Under the pieces are notes generated by a model. It did not search any database. It saw only the letters and a program-made list of their open reading frames with translations, and had not been told where the DNA came from. This document shows, piece by piece, positions 28,181-40,656 of a DNA stretch of 64,000 bases. The stretch is from Amaranthus tricolor (lineage: Eukaryota; Streptophyta; Magnoliopsida; Caryophyllales; Amaranthaceae): contig NC_080048.1 of the NCBI RefSeq assembly GCF_026212465.1, positions 21,626,658 through 21,690,657 of the forward strand. The letters are read 5' to 3'. The translations under genes were made by a program, and so were the position numbers. The first letter of the stretch is position 1. Each line of letters starts with the position of its first letter.

Positions 28181-29400
28181 TATGACTATGATTTACAATT
28201 CTAACCACTTCAACACAATAATATATACCAAATAGAGTTGTGTGTCCAGTTTCGTGCAAAACAAACCAAGTTTGAACTACGTTATGCGCAAAAGTGCCAA
28301 AAACGCTTAAAAACCCTTAAAATCGCAACTTAACACGTAATTTCTAGCATATGACTATGATTTACAATTCTAACCACTTCAACTCAATAATATATACCAA
28401 ATAGAGTTGTGTGTCAATTTTCGTGCAAAACAAACTAAGTTTGAGCTACTTTATGTGCAAAAGTACCAAAAACGCTTAAAAACTTTTAAAATCGCAACTA
28501 AACACGTAATTTCTAGCATGACTATGATTTACTATTCCAACCACTTCAACACAATAATATATAGTAAATAGAGTTGTGGTCAAGTGTCGTGCAAAATAAA
28601 TTAAGTTTGAGCTACTTTATGCGCAAAAGTGCCAAAAACGCTTAAAAACCCTTAAAATCGCAACTTAACACGTAATTTTTAACATATGACTATGATTTAC
28701 AATTCTTACAACTTCAACACAATAATAAATTCCAAATAGTGTTGTGTGCCAAGTTTCATGCAAAACAAACCAAGTTTGAGAGCTACTTTTTGCGCAAAAG
28801 TGCCAAAAACACATAAAAAACCCTTAAAATCGCAACTGAACACGTAATTTCTAGCATGTCTATGAATTACAATTCTAACCACTTCAACACAATAATATAT
28901 ACGAAATAGAGTTGTGGTCAATTTTCGTGCAAAATAAACTAAGTTTGAGCTACTATATGTGCAAAAGTGCCAAAAACGCTTAAAAAACCTTTAAAATAGC
29001 AACTTAACACGTAATTTCTAGCAATTGACTAAGATTTATAATTCTAACCACTTCAAGTCAATATTATATATCAAATAGAGTTGTGTGTCAAGTTTTATGC
29101 AAAACGAACTAAGTTTGAGCTACTTTATGTGCAAAAGTGCCAAAAACGCTTAAAAACCCTTAAAATCGCAACTTAACACGCAATTTCTAGCATGACTATG
29201 ATTTACTATTCCAACCACTTCAACACAATAATATATACTAGATAGAGTTGTGGTCAAGTGTCGTGCAAAATTAACTAAGTTTGAGCTACTTTATGTGCAA
29301 CAGTGCCAAAATCGCTTAAAAAACCCTTAAAACAGAAACTTAACACGTAATTTCTAGCATGTCTATGATTTACAATTCTAACCACTTTAACACAATAATA
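28181..29400 (+). repeat. Partial family A HOR copy cut by the gap
   Basis: The order is A1, A2, A3, A5, A6, A7, A8 and about 40 bp of A9, ending at the first run of Ns. It follows the same plan as the preceding copy. A-run lengths vary more in the last 600 bp (for example taaaaaaccc), which may reflect lower consensus quality at a contig end. Confidence 0.82.
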
Positions 29401-29500
29401 NNNNNNNNNNNNNNNNNNNNNNNNNNNNNNNNNNNNNNNNNNNNNNNNNNNNNNNNNNNNNNNNNNNNNNNNNNNNNNNNNNNNNNNNNNNNNNNNNNNN
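29401..29500. other. Assembly gap of 100 Ns at the family A / family B junction
   Basis: There are exactly 100 Ns. Upstream sequence stops about 40 bp into an A9 monomer; downstream starts about 6 bp into a B1 monomer. A true 100-bp gap would leave the monomer phase off by roughly 33 bp, so 100 is probably a placeholder. The real distance, and whether A and B are truly neighbours, cannot be told from this sequence. Confidence 0.98.
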
Positions 29501-31186
29501 CTACGATTTTAAATTCTAACCACTTCAACACAATAATATATACCAATTAGTGTTGTGTGCAATGTTTCGTGCAAAACAAACCAAGTTTGAGTTACTTTGT
29601 GGGCGAAAGTACCAAAAAGGCTGAAAAACCCATAAAATCACAACTTAACAAATAATTTCTAGCATATGACTATGATATCAATTCTAACCACGTCAACACC
29701 AGAATATGTACCAAATAGTGTTGTGTGCCAAGTTTCATGCAAAACAAACCAAGTTTTGAGCTACTTTGTGCCTAAAACGGTCAAAAAAGCTTTAAAACCC
29801 ATAAAATCGCAATTTAACACGTAATTTCTAGCATATGACTATGATTTTCATTTCTAACCACCTCAACACAATAATATATACCAAATAGTATTGTGTGCCA
29901 TGTTTCGTGCAAAAAAAACCAAGTTTGAGCTACTTTATGCACAAAAGTTCCAAAAAGGCCTAATGACCCCATAAAATTGCAACTTAACACGTAATTTCTT
30001 GCATATGACTATAATTTGAAATTCTAACCACTTCAACACAATAATATATACCAAATAATGTTGTATGCCAAGTTTCGTGCAAAACAAACCATGTTTGACC
30101 TACTTTGTGCCTAAAACTGCCAAAAAAGCTTGAAAACCATAAAATCGCAACTTAACACGTAATCTCTAGCATATGACTATGATTTTCATTTCTAACCACC
30201 TCAACACAATAATATATACCAAATAGTATTGTGTGCCAAGTTTCGTGCAAAACAAACCATGTTTGAGCTACTTTATGCACGAAAGTTCCAAAAAGGCCTA
30301 ATGACCCCATAAAATCGCAACATAACACGTAATTTCTTGCATATGACTATAATTTTAAATTCTATCAACTTCAACACAATAATATATACCAAATAGTGTT
30401 GTGTCCCATGTTTCGTGTAAAACAAAGCATGTTTGACCTACCTTATGCGCGAAAGTTCCAAAAAAGCTTAAAAAGCCATAAAATCGATACTGAACACGTA
30501 ATTTCTAGCATATGACTTTGATTTTCAATTTTAACAAATTTAATACAATAATATATACCAAATAGTGTTGTGTGCCAAGTTTCGTGCAAAACAAACCAAG
30601 TTTGAGCTACTTTGTGCCTAAAACTACTAAAAACGCTTGAAAACCATAAAATCGCAACTTAACACGTAATTTCTAGCATATGACAATGATTTTCATTTCT
30701 AACCACCTCAACACAATAATATATACCAAATAGTTTTGTGTGCCAAGTTTCGTGCAAAACAAACCAAGTTTGAGCTACTTTATGCACAAAAGTTCCAAAA
30801 ACGCTTAATAACCCCATAAAATCGCAACTTAACACGTTATTTCTTACATATGACTATAATTTTTAATTCTAACCACTTCAACACAATAATATATACCATA
30901 TAGTGTTGTGTGCCAAGTTTCGTGTAAAACAAACCTTGTTTGACCTACCTTATGCGCGAACGTTCGAAAAAAGCTTAAAATCCAATAAAATCGATATTGA
31001 ACACGTAATTTTTAGCATATGACTATGATTTTCAATTTTAACCATTTTAATACAATAATATATACCAAATAGTATAGTGTGCCACGTTTCGTGCAAAACA
31101 AACCAAGTTTGAGCACCTTTATGCGCGAAAGTGCCAAAAACACTTAAAAAGTCATAAAATTGCAATTTAACACGTAATTTCTAGCA
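29501..31186 (+). repeat. Family B 10-mer copy L1 (first bases lost in gap)
   Basis: B1 to B10 in order; only about 5 bp at the start of B1 are lost in the gap. B9 carries the 10-bp palindrome at 30957-30966. B5 has the ccatgtttgagc spelling that marks the left-block copies up to about 37.9 kb. Confidence 0.88.
30957..30966. other. Perfect 10-bp palindrome in B9 monomers, representative copy
   Basis: The sequence cgaacgttcg is its own reverse complement. It occurs once per 10-mer HOR, in B9, at 30957, 32650, 34339, 36030, 37722, 40427, 42119, 54259, 57643, 59338 and 62731. Related Q-type monomers have cgaaagttcc at the same place, so two substitutions created it. It is broken to caaacgttcg in copies R1 and R4 and lost with B9 in the shortened copy L6. 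A function is unknown. Confidence 0.8.
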
Positions 31187-32878
31187 TATGACTACGATTT
31201 TAAATTCTAACCACTTCAACACAATAATATATACCAATTAGTGTTGTGTGCAATGTTTCGTGCAAAACAAACCAAGTTTGAGTTACTTTGTGGGCGAAAG
31301 TACCAAAAAGGCTGAAAAACCCATAAAATCACAACTTAACAAATAATTTCTAGCATATGACTATGATATCAATTCTAACCACGTCAACACCAGAATATGT
31401 ACCAAATAGTGTTGTGTGCCAAGTTTCATGCAAAACAAACCAAGTTTTGAGCTACTTTGTGCCTAAAACGGTCAAAAAAGCTTTAAAACCCATAAAATCG
31501 CAATTTAACACGTAATTTCTAGCATATGACTATGATTTTCATTTCTAACCACCTCAACACAATAATATATACCAAATAGTATTGTGTGCCATGTTTCGTG
31601 CAAAAAAAAACCAAGTTTGAGCTACTTTATGCACAAAAGTTCCAAAAAGGCCTAATGACCCCATAAAATTGCAACTTAACACGTAATTTCTTGCATATGA
31701 CTATAATTTGAAATTCTAACCACTTCAACACAATAATATATACCAAATAATGTTGTATGCCAAGTTTCGTGCAAAACAAACCATGTTTGACCTACTTTGT
31801 GCCTAAAACTGCCAAAAAAGCTTGAAAACCCATAAAATCGCAACTTAACACGTAATCTCTAGCATATGACTATGATTTTCATTTCTAACCACCTCAACAC
31901 AATAATATATACCAAATAGTATTGTGTGCCAAGTTTCGTGCAAAACAAACCATGTTTGAGCTACTTTATGCACGAAAGTTCCAAAAAGGCCTAATGACCC
32001 CATAAAATCGCAACATAACACGTAATTTCTTGCATATGACTATAATTTTAAATTCTATCAACTTCAACACAATAATATATACCAAATAGTGTTGTGTCCC
32101 ATGTTTCGTGTAAAACAAAGCATGTTTGACCTACCTTATGCGCGAAAGTTCCAAAAAAGCTTAAAAAGCCATAAAATCGATACTGAACACGTAATTTCTA
32201 GCATATGACTTTGATTTTCAATTTTAACAAATTTAATACAATAATATATACCAAATAGTGTTGTGTGCCAAGTTTCGTGCAAAACAAACCAAGTTTGAGC
32301 TACTTTGTGCCTAAAACTACTAAAAACGCTTGAAAACCATAAAATCGCAACTTAACACGTCATTTCTAGCATATGACAATGATTTTCATTTCTAACCACC
32401 TCAACACAATAATATATACCAAATAGTTTTGTGTGCCAAGTTTCGTGCAAAACAAACCAAGTTTGAGCTACTTTATGCACAAAAGTTCCAAAAAACGCTT
32501 AATAACCCCATAAAATCGCAACTTAACACGTTATTCTTACATATGACTATAATTTTTAATTCTAACCACTTCAACACAATAATATATACCATATAGTGTT
32601 GTGTGCCAAGTTTCGTGTAAAACAAACCTTGTTTGACCTACCTTATGCGCGAACGTTCGAAAAAAGCTTAAAATCCAATAAAATCGATATTGAACACGTA
32701 ATTTTTAGCATAAGACTATGATTTTCAATTTTAACCATTTTAATACAATAATATATACCAAATAGTATAGTGTGCCACGTTTCGTGCAAAACAAACCAAG
32801 TTTGAGCACCTTTATGCGCGAAAGTGCCAAAAACACTTAAAAAGTCATAAATTGCAATGTAACACGTAATTTCTAGCA
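31187..32878 (+). repeat. Family B 10-mer copy L2 (1692 bp)
   Basis: B1 to B10 in order, nearly the same as L1. Differences seen are single bases or A-run lengths, such as gcaaaaaaaaacc in B3, ataagactatg in B10 and a shortened ataaattgcaatg at the end of B10. Confidence 0.88.
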
Positions 32879-34567
32879 TATGACTACGATTTAAATTCTA
32901 ATCACTTCAACACAATAATATATACCAATTAGTGTTGTGTGCAATGTTTCGTGCAAAACAAACCAAGTTTGAGTTACTTTGTGGCGAAAGTACCAAAAAG
33001 GCTGAAAAACCCATAAAATCACAACTTAACAAATAATTTCTAGCATATGACTATGATATCAATTCTAACCACGTCAACACCAGAATATGTACCAAATAGT
33101 GTTGTGTGCCAAGTTTCATGCAAAACAAACCAAGTTTTGAGCTACTTTGTGCCTAAAACGGTCAAAAAAGCTTTAAAACCCATAAAATCGCAATTTAACA
33201 CGTAATTTCTAGCATATGACTATGATTTTCATTTCTAACCACCTCAACACAATAATATATACCAAATAGTATTGTGTGCCATGTTTCGTGCAAAAAAAAC
33301 CAAGTTTGAGCTACTTTATGCACAAAAGTTCCAAAAAGGCCTAATGACCCCATAAAATTGCAACTTAACACGTAATTTCTTGCATATGACTATAATTTGA
33401 AATTCTAACCACTTCAACACAATAATATATACCAAATAATGTTGTATGCCAAGTTTCGTGCAAAACAAACCATGTTTGACCTACTTTGTGCCTAAAACTG
33501 CCAAAAAAGCTTGAAAACCCATAAAATCGCAACTTAACACGTAATCTCTAGCATATGACTATGATTTTCATTTCTAACCACCTCAACACAATAATATATA
33601 CCAAATAGTATTGTGTGCCAAGTTTCGTGCAAAACAAACCATGTTTGAGCTACTTTATGCACGAAAGTTCCAAAAAGGCCTAATGACCCCATAAAATCGC
33701 AACATAACACGTAATTTCTTGCATATGACTATAATTTTAAATTCTATCAACTTCAACACAATAATATATACCAAATAGTGTTGTGTCCCATGTTTCGTGT
33801 AAAACAAAGCATGTTTGACCTACCTTATGCGCGAAAGTTCCAAAAAAGCTTAAAAAGCCATAAAATCGATACTGAACACGTAATTTCTAGCATATGACTT
33901 TGATTTTCAATTTTAACAAATTTAATACAATAATATATACCAAATAGTGTTGTGTGCCAAGTTTCGTGCAAAACAAACCAAGTTTGAGCTACTTTGTGCC
34001 TAAAACTACTAAAAACGCTTGAAAACCATAAAATCGCAACTTAACACGTAATTTCTAGCATATGACAATGATTTTCATTTCTAACCACCTCAACACAATA
34101 ATATATACCAAATAGTTTTGTGTGCCAAGTTTCGTGCAAAACAAACCAAGTTTGAGCTACTTTATGCACAAAAGTTCCAAAAACGCTTAATAACCCCATA
34201 AAATCGCAACTTAACACGTTATTTCTTACATATGACTATAATTTTTAATTCTAACCACTTCAACACAATAATATATACCATATAGTGTTGTGTGCCAAGT
34301 TTCGTGTAAAACAAACCTTGTTTGACCTACCTTATGCGCGAACGTTCGAAAAAAGCTTAAAATCCAATAAAATCGATATTGAACACGTAATTTTTAGCAT
34401 ATGACTATGATTTTCAATTTAACCATTTTAATACAATAATATATACCAAATAGTATAGTGTGCCACGTTTCGTGCAAAACAAACCAAGTTTGAGCAACTT
34501 TATGCGCGAAAGTGCCAAAAACACTTAAAAAGTCATAAAATTGCAATTTAACACGTAATTTCTAGCA
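32879..34567 (+). repeat. Family B 10-mer copy L3 (1689 bp)
   Basis: B1 to B10 in order. It is 3 bp shorter than L2 through one-base losses, for example gtggcgaaag in B1 and ttcaatttaacc in B10. Confidence 0.88.
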
Positions 34568-36259
34568 TATGACTACGATTTTAAATTCTAACCACTTCAA
34601 CACAATAATATATACCAATTAGTGTTGTGTGCAATGTTTCGTGCAAAACAAACCAAGTTTGAGTTACTTTGTGGGCGAAAGTACCAAAAAGGCTGAAAAA
34701 CCCATAAAATCACAACTTAACAAATAATTTCTAGCATATGACTATGATATCAATTCTAACCACGTCAACACCAGAATATGTACCAAATAGTGTTGTGTGC
34801 CAAGTTTCATGCAAAACAAACCAAGTTTTGAGCTACTTTGTGCCTAAAACGGTCAAAAAAGCTTTAAAACCCATAAAATCGCAATTTAACACGTAATTTC
34901 TAGCATATGACTATGATTTTCATTTCTAACCACCTCAACACAATAATATATACCAAATAGTATTGTGTGCCATGTTTCGTGCAAAAAAAACCAAGTTTGA
35001 GCTACTTTATGCACAAAAGTTCCAAAAAGGCCTAATGACCCCATAAAATTGCAACTTAACACGTAATTTCTTGCATATGACTATAATTTGAAATTCTAAC
35101 CACTTCAACACAATAATATATACCAAATAATGTTGTATGCCAAGTTTCGTGCAAAACAAACCATGTTTGACCTACTTTGTGCCTAAAACTGCCAAAAAAG
35201 CTTGAAAACCCATAAAATCGCAACTTAACACGTAATCTCTAGCATATGACTATGATTTTCATTTCTAACCACCTCAACACAATAATATATACCAAATAGT
35301 ATTGTGTGCCAAGTTTCGTGCAAAACAAACCATGTTTGAGCTACTTTATGCACGAAAGTTCCAAAAAGGCCTAATGACCCCATAAAATCGCAACATAACA
35401 CGTAATTTCTTGCATATGACTATAATTTTAAATTCTATCAACTTCAACACAATAATATATACCAAATAGTGTTGTGTCCCATGTTTCGTGTAAAACAAAG
35501 CATGTTTGACCTACCTTATGCGCGAAAGTTCCAAAAAAGCTTAAAAAGCCATAAAATCGATACTGAACACGTAATTTCTAGCATATGACTTTGATTTTCA
35601 ATTTTAACAAATTTAATACAATAATATATACCAAATAGTGTTGTGTGCCAAGTTTCGTGCAAAACAAACCAAGTTTGAGCTACTTTGTGCCTAAAACTAC
35701 TAAAAACGCTTGAAAACCATAAAATCGCAACTTAACACGTCATTTCTAGCATATGACAATGATTTTCATTTCTAACCACCTCAACACAATAATATATACC
35801 AAATAGTTTTGTGTGCCAAGTTTCGTGCAAAACAAACCAAGTTTGAGCTACTTTATGCACAAAAGTTCCAAAAACGCTTAATAACCCCATAAAATCGCAA
35901 CTTAACACGTTATTTCTTACATATGAGTATAATTTTTAATTCTAACCACTTCAACACAATAATATATACCATATAGTGTTGTGTGCCAAGTTTCGTGTAA
36001 AACAAACCTTGTTTGACCTACCTTATGCGCGAACGTTCGAAAAAAGCTTAAAATCCAATAAAATCGATATTGAACACGTAATTTTTAGCATAAGACTATG
36101 ATTTTCAATTTTAACCATTTTAATACAATAATATATACCAAATAGTATAGTGTGCCACGTTTCGTGCAAAACAAACCAAGTTTGAGCACCTTTATGCGCG
36201 AAAGTGCCAAAAACACTTAAAAAGTCATAAAATTGCAATGTAACACGTAATTTCTAGCA
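34568..36259 (+). repeat. Family B 10-mer copy L4 (1692 bp)
   Basis: B1 to B10 in order. It shares with L2 the ataagactatg in B10, tgcaatgtaac at the end of B10 and cgtcatttctag at the end of B7. A two-HOR alternation (L2 like L4) is therefore likely here. Confidence 0.88.
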
Positions 36260-37951
36260 TATGACTACGATTTTAAATTCTAACCACTTCAACACAATAA
36301 TATATACCAATTAGTGTTGTGTGCAATGTTTCGTGCAAAACAAACCAAGTTTGAGTTACTTTGTGGGCGAAAGTACCAAAAAGGCTGAAAAACCCATAAA
36401 ATCACAACTTAACAAATAATTTCTAGCATATGACTATGATATCAATTCTAACCACGTCAACACCAGAATATGTACCAAATAGTGTTGTGTGCCAAGTTTC
36501 ATGCAAAACAAACCAAGTTTTGAGCTACTTTGTGCCTAAAACGGTCAAAAAAGCTTTAAAACCCATAAAATCGCAATTTAACACGTAATTTCTAGCATAT
36601 GACTATGATTTTCATTTCTAACCACCTCAACACAATAATATATACCAAATAGTATTGTGTGCCATGTTTCGTGCAAAAAAAACCAAGTTTGAGCTACTTT
36701 ATGCACAAAAGTTCCAAAAAGGCCTAATGACCCCATAAAATTGCAACTTAACACGTAATTTCTTGCATATGACTATAATTTGAAATTCTAACCACTTCAA
36801 CACAATAATATATACCAAATAATGTTGTATGCCAAGTTTCGTGCAAAACAAACCATGTTTGACCTACTTTGTGCCTAAAACTGCCAAAAAAGCTTGAAAA
36901 CCCATAAAATCGCAACTTAACACGTAATCTCTAGCATATGACTATGATTTTCATTTCTAACCACCTCAACACAATAATATATACCAAATAGTATTGTGTG
37001 CCAAGTTTCGTGCAAAACAAACCATGTTTGAGCTACTTTATGCACGAAAGTTCCAAAAAGGCCTAATGACCCCATAAAATCGCAACATAACACGTAATTT
37101 CTTGCATATGACTATAATTTTAAATTCTATCAACTTCAACACAATAATATATACCAAATAGTGTTGTGTCCCATGTTTCGTGTAAAACAAAGCATGTTTG
37201 ACCTACCTTATGCGCGAAAGTTCCAAAAAAGCTTAAAAAGCCATAAAATCGATACTGAACACGTAATTTCTAGCATATGACTTTGATTTTCAATTTTAAC
37301 AAATTTAATACAATAATATATACCAAATAGTGTTGTGTGCCAAGTTTCGTGCAAAACAAACCAAGTTTGAGCTACTTTGTGCCTAAAACTACTAAAAACG
37401 CTTGAAAACCATAAAATCGCAACTTAACACGTAATTTCTAGCATATGACAATGATTTTCATTTCTAACCACCTCAACACAATAATATATACCCAATAGTT
37501 TTGTGTGCCAAGTTTCGTGCAAAACAAACCAAGTTTGAGCTACTTTATGCACAAAAGTTCCAAAAACGCTTAATAACCCCATAAAATCGCAACTTAACAC
37601 GTTATTTCTTACATATGACTATAATTTTTAATTCTAACCACTTCAACACAATAATATATACCATATAGTGTTGTGTGCCAAGTTTCGTGTAAAACAAACC
37701 TTGTTTGACCTACCTTATGCGCGAACGTTCGAAAAAAGCTTAAAAACCAATAAAATCGATACTGAAGACGTAATTTTTAGCATATGACAATGATTTTCAA
37801 TTTTAACCATTTTAATACAATAATATATACCAAATAGTATAGTGTGCCACGTTTCGTGCAAAACAAACCAAGTTTGAGCACCTTTATGCGCGAAAGTGCC
37901 AAAAACACTTAAAAAGTCATAAAATTGCAATTTAACACGTAATTTCTAGCA
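36260..37951 (+). repeat. Family B 10-mer copy L5 (1692 bp)
   Basis: B1 to B10 in order. B8 has tacccaatag, shared with the next, shortened copy. B9 ends aaaaccaat and gatactgaagacg, so the gatattgaac marker of L1-L4 stops here. Confidence 0.88.
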
Positions 37952-38964
37952 TATGACTACGATTTTAATTCTAACCACTTCAACACAATAATATATACCA
38001 ATTAGTGTTGTGTGCAATGTTTCGTGCAAAACAAACCAAGTTTGAGTTACTTTGTGGGCGAAAGTACCAAAAAGGCTGAAAAACCCATAAAATCACAACT
38101 TAACAAATAATTTCTAGCATATGACTATGATATCAATTCTAACCACGTCAACACCAGAATATGTACCAAATAGTGTTGTGTGCCAAGTTTCATGCAAAAC
38201 AAACCAAGTTTTGAGCTACTTTGTGCCTAAAACGGTCAAAAAAGCTTTAAAACCCATAAAATCGCAATTTAACACGTAATTTCTAGCATATGACTATGAC
38301 TTTCATTTCTAACCACCTCAACACAATAATATATACCAAATAGTATTGTGTGCCATGTTTCGTGCAAAAAAAACCAAGTTTGAGCTACTTTATGCACAAA
38401 AGTTCCAAAAAGGCCTAATGACCCCATAAAATTGCAACTTAACACGTAATTTCTTGCATATGACTATAATTTGAAATTCTAACCACTTCAACACAATAAT
38501 ATATACCAAATAGTGTTGTGTCCCATGTTTCGTGTAAAACAAAGCATGTTTGACCTACCTTATGCGCGAAAGTTCCAAAAAAGCTTAAAAAGCCATAAAA
38601 TCGATACTGAACACGTAATTTCTAGCATATGACTTTGATTTTCAATTTTAACAATTTTAATACAATAATATATACCAAATAGTGTTGTGTGCCAAGTTTC
38701 GTGCAAAACAAACCAAGTTTGAGCTACTTTGTGCCTAAAACTACTAAAAACGCTTGAAAACCATAAAATCGCAACTTAACACGTAATTTCTAGCATATGA
38801 CAATGATTTTCATTTCTAACCACCTCAACACAATAATATATACCCAATAGTTTTGTGTGCCACGTTTCGTGCAAAACAAACCAAGTTTGAGCAACTTTAT
38901 GCGCGAAAGTGCCAAAAACACTTAAAAAGTCATAAAATCGCAATTTAACACGTAATTTCTAGCA
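37952..38964 (+). repeat. Deleted family B HOR copy L6, 6 monomers (1013 bp)
   Basis: The order is B1, B2, B3, B4/B6 hybrid, B7, B8/B10 hybrid. The first hybrid starts aatttgaaattc (B4) and changes to gtgtcccatg (B6) near 38510, removing two monomers. The second starts gacaatgattttc with agttttgtgtg (B8) and changes to gccacgtttcg and gcgcgaaagtgcc (B10) near 38862, removing two more, including B9 and its palindrome. Both joins keep monomer phase. Confidence 0.88.
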
Positions 38965-40656
38965 TATGACTACGATTTTAAATTCTAACCACTTCAACAC
39001 AATAATATATACCAATTAGTGTTGTGTGCAATGTTTCGTGCAAAACAAACCAAGTTTGAGTTACTTTGTGGGCGAAAGTGCCAAAAAGGCTGAAAAACCC
39101 ATAAAATCACAACTTAACAAATAATTTCTAGCATATGACTATGATATCAATTCTAACCACGTCAACACCAGAATATATACCAAATAGTGTTTTGTGCCAA
39201 GTTTCATGCAAAACAAACCAAGTTTTGAGCTACTTTGTGCCTAAAACGGTCAAAAAAGCTTTAAAACCCATAAAATCGCAATTTAACACGTAATTTCTAG
39301 CATATGACTATGATTTTCATTTCTAACCACCTCAACACAATAATACATACCAAATAGTATTGTGTGCCATGTTTCGTGCAAAAAAAACCAAGTTTGAGCT
39401 ACTCTATGCACAAAAGTTCCAAAAAGGCTTAATGACCCCATAAAATTGCAACTTAACACGTAATTTCTTGCATATGACTATAATTTGAAATTCTAACCAC
39501 TTCAACACAATAATATATACCAAATAATGTTGTATGCCAAGTTTCGTGCAAAACAAACCATGTTTGACCTACTTTGTGCCTAAAACTGCCAAAAAAGCTT
39601 GAAAACCCATAAAATCGCAACTTAACACGTAATCTCTAGCATATGACTATGATTTTCATTTCTAACCACCTCAACACATTAATATATACCAAACAGTATT
39701 GTGTGCCAAGTTTCGTGCAAAATAAACCAAGTTTGAGCTACTTTATGCACGAAAGTTCCAAAAAGGCCTAATGACCCCATAAAATCGCATAATAACACGT
39801 AATTTCTTGCATATGACTATAATTTTAAATTCTATCAACTTCAACACAATAATATATACCAAATAGTGTTGTGTCCCATGTTTCGTGTAAAACAAAGCAT
39901 GTTTGACCTACCTTATGCGCGAAAGTTCCAAAAAAGCTTAAAAAGCCATAAAATCGATACTGAACACGTAATTTCTAGCATATGACTTTGATTTTCAATT
40001 TTAACAATTTTAATACAATAATATATACCAAATAGTGTTGTGTGCCAAGTTTCGTGCAAAACAAACCAAGTTTGAGCTACTTTGTGCCTAAAACTACTAA
40101 AAACGCTTGAAAACCATAAAATCGCAACTTAACACGTAATTTCTAGCATATGACAATGATTTTCATTTCTAACCACCTCAACACAATAATATATACCAAA
40201 TAGTTTTGTGTGCCAAGTTTCGTGCAAAACAAACCAAGTTTGAGCTACTTTATGCACAAAAGTTCCAAAAACGCTTAATAACCCCATAAAATCGCAACTT
40301 AACACGTTATTTCTTACATATGACTATAATTTTTAATTCTAACCACTTCAACACAATAATATATACCATATAGTGTTGTGTGCCAAGTTTCGTGTAAAAC
40401 AAACCTTGTTTGACCTACCTTATGCGCGAACGTTCGAAAAAAGCTTAAAAACCAATAAAATCGATACTGAACACGTAATTTTTAGCATATGACTATGATT
40501 TTCAATTTTAACCATTTTAATACAATAATATATACCAAATAGTATAGTGTGCCACGTTTCGTGCAAAACAAACAAGTTTGAGCAACTTTATGCGCGAAAG
40601 TGCCAAAAACACTTAAAAAGTCATAAAATCGCAATTTAACACGTATATTTCTAGCA
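38965..40656 (+). repeat. Family B 10-mer copy L7 (1692 bp)
   Basis: B1 to B10 in order. B5 has aaaccaagtttgagc instead of ccatgtttgagc, a spelling shared with all copies of the right block beyond 54 kb. The end of B10 has cacgtatatttc, shared with the next copy. Confidence 0.86.

Larger units (their letters stand above)
1..29400 (+). repeat. Satellite array, family A (about 168-bp monomers in about 20-mer HOR)
   Basis: This is an unbroken head-to-tail array of about 175 monomers, mostly 167-169 bp, all in one orientation. I sort them by diagnostic bases into 18 types. Examples: A1 has gtgtccag and gaactacgtt; A2 and A17 have aactcaataa; A3, A8, A14 and A18 have tttactatt and ggtcaagtg; A5, A10 and A15 have aataaattc and gagagctac; A7 starts attgactaag; A13 has aataataca. 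The usual order is A1-A6, A7-A8-A9-A7-A8, A10-A18. About half the types start at CATG where the others have CATATG, which accounts for the 168- versus 169-bp lengths. No transposon or unique sequence interrupts it. The centromeric role is inferred from architecture only. Confidence 0.97.

Noticed and set aside
29359..29550. A plus-strand open frame spanning the first N gap
   Set aside because: More than half of it is unknown bases; the frame is open only because Ns are not read as stops.
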